Assembly (NCBI GenBank): GCA_937896295.1
Contig: CALBME010000084.1
Coordinates: 1 to 8,587 of the forward strand
DNA length: 8,587 nt
Direction: 5' to 3'
DNA from: an uncultured Micavibrio sp.
Lineage (GTDB): Bacteria; Pseudomonadota; Alphaproteobacteria; Micavibrionales; UBA1664
The translations under genes were made by a program, and so were the position numbers. The notes below the pieces were generated by a model, which was given only the letters and a program-made list of their open reading frames with translations, did not search any database and was not told the DNA's origin. Each line of letters opens with the position of its first letter. Position 1 is the stretch's first letter. This document shows, in pieces, positions 7,473 to 8,587 of this stretch.

Positions 7473-7972
7473 GCGACGCAGCGCAGGCCTGCACGGCCTG
7501 CGCCCGGCGTGCGCATGATACGCTGTATCAGCGGGGCAAAAAGCCGTGCGTCGATAGTTGTATCTTCGGGCATGGCGGTCTTCAGTCGCTGAAACGCATC
7601 CAGCACCATCATCAGGCGGTTCAGGTGCGGTGTTTCCACCACAGGCGCGTGCGTGTCTTCAGGCGGGATAACGGCAATGACATTCAAGGGGCCGCCGCGA
7701 TTATAGGCAGAGAAATCCGCGCTATTGAACGGATGATGAATCATGGCGTGAGGAGTATCCGCAAGCGTGCCCAGTCCTGCATGTTGCACGTAGGGCAGGA
7801 TCTGCAGCCAGCTGAAATCCATGACCACCAGGTCAGGCGTGCCATTCATTGCAACGTCTTTTTTTACCGAATCGCAGCCGTCTGCGATAAACGCGTTTAT
7901 ACCCATACGGTCAGCCGCGAATTTCTGGTCGGCCGCGCTGATATCGCAGTAAGGCATCATGATTGCGCGCAT
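7469..7972 (-). CDS. Hypothetical protein, possible degenerate receiver-like fold
   Basis: I do not recognise this 167-residue protein. The ATG at 7972 is chosen because GAGGG (7986-7982) lies 9 bases upstream; a longer frame from a TTG at 8011 would encode the terminator hairpin and is unlikely. The pattern of strands and helices looks alternating: RAIMMPYC (2-9), INAFIAD (25-31), PDLVVMD (46-52), a strand near 75-80 and PLNVIAVIPP (95-104), followed by helices (116-134, 141-153). The PDLVVMDFS segment with Asp52 resembles the phospho-acceptor strand of response-regulator receivers, but the usual paired acidic residues after strand 1 are reduced to Cys9-Asp10 and no clear Lys follows strand 5. 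No signal peptide or membrane segment is visible. The tail is Arg/Gly/Ala-rich. Its stop overlaps the stop of the convergent alkene reductase. Function is unknown; the fold remark is inference. Confidence 0.7.
   Translation of the reverse strand: MRAIMMPYCDISAADQKFAADRMGINAFIADGCDSVKKDVAMNGTPDLVVMDFSWLQILPYVQHAGLGTLADTPHAMIHHPFNSADFSAYNRGGPLNVIAVIPPEDTHAPVVETPHLNRLMMVLDAFQRLKTAMPEDTTIDARLFAPLIQRIMRTPGAGRAGLRCVA
7481..7503. terminator. GC-rich hairpin at the convergent gene ends, possible terminator or mRNA-end structure
   Basis: A perfect 9-bp stem, GCGCAGGCC (7481-7489) with GGCCTGCGC (7495-7503), has a 5-base loop and begins 8 bases after the alkene reductase stop codon. There is no T-tract on either side, so it is not a classical intrinsic terminator. 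It lies inside the last codons of the convergent hypothetical gene. It is the only strong hairpin I noticed close after the rodA-reductase transcript end. Confidence 0.35.
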
Positions 7973-7975
7973 AAT

Positions 7976-8005
7976 AAAACACCCTCGTTTTTTTGAGGGT
8001 GTTTT
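7976..8005 (-). terminator. Intrinsic terminator downstream of grxD
   Basis: A perfect 11-bp stem, AAAACACCCTC with GAGGGTGTTTT (plus-strand arms 7976-7986 and 7995-8005), has an 8-base loop. On the minus strand it lies about 70 bases after the grxD stop and ends in TTTTATT. Because the A and T runs are symmetric it could act in both directions. Its 3' arm contains the Shine-Dalgarno of the next gene. Confidence 0.75.
7982..7986 (-). promoter_or_regulatory. Shine-Dalgarno of the hypothetical gene, inside the terminator 3' arm
   Basis: GAGGG on the minus strand lies 9 bases before the ATG at 7972 and decides that start. All five bases are paired in the 11-bp terminator hairpin when the full hairpin is transcribed, so the site would be hidden on any transcript arriving from grxD. 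Confidence 0.65.
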
Positions 8006-8030
8006 AATCAATCCATATGCGTTCTGTCAA
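8002..8030 (-). promoter_or_regulatory. Sigma70-type promoter for the hypothetical gene
   Basis: On the minus strand, a perfect TTGACA (8030-8025), a 17-base spacer and TTAAAA (8007-8002) match the architecture of the rpmJ promoter. Predicted initiation near 7994-7995 falls at the last base of the 5' arm of the terminator hairpin, so the transcript would start in the A-rich loop and carry an unpaired Shine-Dalgarno. This is based on consensus matching only. Confidence 0.55.
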
Positions 8031-8075
8031 AATTCACATGGGCATACCAGCCATGCATTGGCATTTTAATGTCTT

Positions 8076-8411
8076 TCAGGCCGCTTCGCGGAAGGTGATG
8101 CCTTTTTCCTTGAGCAGGGTTTGCAATTCGTTGCTTTCGTACATTTCACGTACGATGTCGCAGCCGCCGACGAATTCACCCTTGATGTACAATTGTGGGA
8201 TGGTCGGCCAGTTCGTGAAATCCTTGATACCCTGACGCAGTTCTGCATCGGGCAGAATATCGACACCTTTGAACGGGACCTGGAGAATAGAAAGGATCTG
8301 CACCACGGCGGCGGAGAAGCCACATTGCGGGAAAACGGGTGTGCCCTTCATATAAAGAACCACGTCGTTTTCTGCGATTTCCTTGGCGATGCGTTCGCTG
8401 ATTGAAGTCAT
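8076..8411 (-). CDS. grxD: Monothiol glutaredoxin, Grx4/GrxD type (CGFS)
   Basis: GrxD is a cytoplasmic monothiol glutaredoxin that binds a [2Fe-2S] cluster with glutathione, as a homodimer or with BolA, and takes part in iron-sulfur cluster transfer and iron sensing. The 111-residue product is full length for the single-domain family. It has the signature Cys30-Gly-Phe-Ser in PQCGFS, Lys22 in MKGTP, the WPTIPQLY motif (68-75) with the conserved cis-Pro region, and GGCDI (82-86) for glutathione binding. The start ATG is preceded by AGGTAGGGA. It lies 74 bases downstream of the end of bolA, its usual partner, but has its own near-consensus promoter in that gap. An intrinsic terminator follows about 70 bases after the stop. 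Confidence 0.97.
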   Translation of the reverse strand: MTSISERIAKEIAENDVVLYMKGTPVFPQCGFSAAVVQILSILQVPFKGVDILPDAELRQGIKDFTNWPTIPQLYIKGEFVGGCDIVREMYESNELQTLLKEKGITFREAA

Positions 8412-8455
8412 AATTCCCTACCTTTTGTATTTTTATTATTTTCTTTTGAAATGAA

Positions 8456-8484
8456 ATTATAGGGCCTAAGCGGCGCCAAGGCAA
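8456..8484 (-). promoter_or_regulatory. Sigma70-type promoter for grxD
   Basis: On the minus strand, TTGCCT (8484-8479), a 17-base spacer and a perfect TATAAT (8461-8456) precede grxD. Initiation near 8449 would give an A/T-rich leader of about 37 bases with the ribosome-binding site at its end. This would let grxD be expressed apart from bolA. Confidence 0.65.
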
Positions 8485-8485
8485 A

Positions 8486-8587
8486 TCAGGGTGTGCGTGT
8501 GTGAATCTGGAGAGCGTGCAATTCCGTTCCAAGCCGCCCGCCAAGCGCTTCCTGGACCATGCGGTGCTGGGCGATGCGGGTTTTTCC
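8486..8587 (-). CDS. bolA: BolA family protein, partial (C-terminal 33 residues)
   Basis: Only the last 33 codons and a TGA are in the window. The fragment shows GKTRIAQHRMVQEALGG and ends ELHALQIHTRTP, which matches the C-terminal part of BolA: the conserved histidine of the R-H-R/H-R-M segment, used as a cluster ligand in BolA-glutaredoxin complexes, followed by the strand HAL-x-I. BolA proteins pair with CGFS glutaredoxins, and the next gene on the same strand is exactly that, which supports the call. The N-terminal two thirds lie beyond the right edge, so the subfamily cannot be decided here. Confidence 0.88.
   Translation of the reverse strand, partial: GKTRIAQHRMVQEALGGRLGTELHALQIHTRTP

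Noticed and set aside
7973..8011. N-terminal extension of the hypothetical protein from a TTG at 8011
   Set aside because: The extra 13 codons are the terminator hairpin itself, the TTG lies in the promoter spacer, and the ATG at 7972 has a proper Shine-Dalgarno.
8462..8484. Imperfect inverted repeat (GCCT...AGGC around GGCGCC) in the grxD promoter spacer
   Set aside because: Only four outer pairs match and the centre is a simple GC palindrome, too little to call an operator.

Overview
The window reads as ordinary chromosome from an alphaproteobacterium; the genus cannot be fixed from the sequence. Three things support this: a 41-residue, zinc-ligand-free ribosomal protein L36 of the type usual in that class, an mreB-mreC-mreD-mrdA-rodA cell-elongation operon with alphaproteobacterial-looking proteins, and a bolA-grxD pair. 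Base composition is moderately GC-rich and even, and I see no insertion sequence, phage gene, tRNA, CRISPR array or other sign of recent transfer. No gene-free stretch exceeds about 130 bases.

Layout. Bases 1-421 (minus) hold the N-terminal part of a cyclic-nucleotide-binding-domain protein that runs off the left edge. It is divergent from rpmJ (510-635, plus), which has a good TTGACA-type promoter and a perfect 10-bp intrinsic terminator. Then comes the elongasome operon on the plus strand: mreB (754-1791), a 129-base gap, mreC (1921-2838), mreD (2848-3363), mrdA/PBP2 (3370-5262) and rodA (5259-6395). From mreC onward the genes are nearly abutting, with Shine-Dalgarno sequences lying on the preceding stop codon and an ATGA overlap at mrdA-rodA. 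An Old Yellow Enzyme family alkene reductase (6417-7472) follows only 21 bases after rodA with a strong ribosome-binding site, so it probably shares the transcript.

On the right, everything is on the minus strand. An unrecognised 167-residue protein (7469-7972) meets the reductase tail to tail, the two stop codons overlapping in CTAG. Upstream of it lie grxD (8076-8411, monothiol CGFS glutaredoxin) and the C-terminal end of bolA (8486-8587).

How the genes work together: MreB filaments, the MreC/MreD membrane scaffold, the RodA glycosyltransferase and the PBP2 transpeptidase form the machine that builds the lateral cell wall of rods. GrxD and BolA form a [2Fe-2S]-binding pair for iron-sulfur cluster handling. 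The reductase and the hypothetical protein have no evident link to either.

I did not find a convincing new multi-gene system. The most interesting item is a compact regulatory knot at 7972-8030: the grxD terminator hairpin, a TTGACA-type promoter whose predicted start falls at the end of the 5' arm of that hairpin, and the Shine-Dalgarno of the hypothetical gene inside the 3' arm. This layout would let the gene be translated only from its own promoter and not from grxD readthrough. Lesser points are unusual residues in the reductase's FMN site, a Cys/Cys/His/Cys set in PBP2 that fits a zinc site, a receiver-like appearance of the hypothetical protein, and a GC-rich hairpin at the convergent stops.
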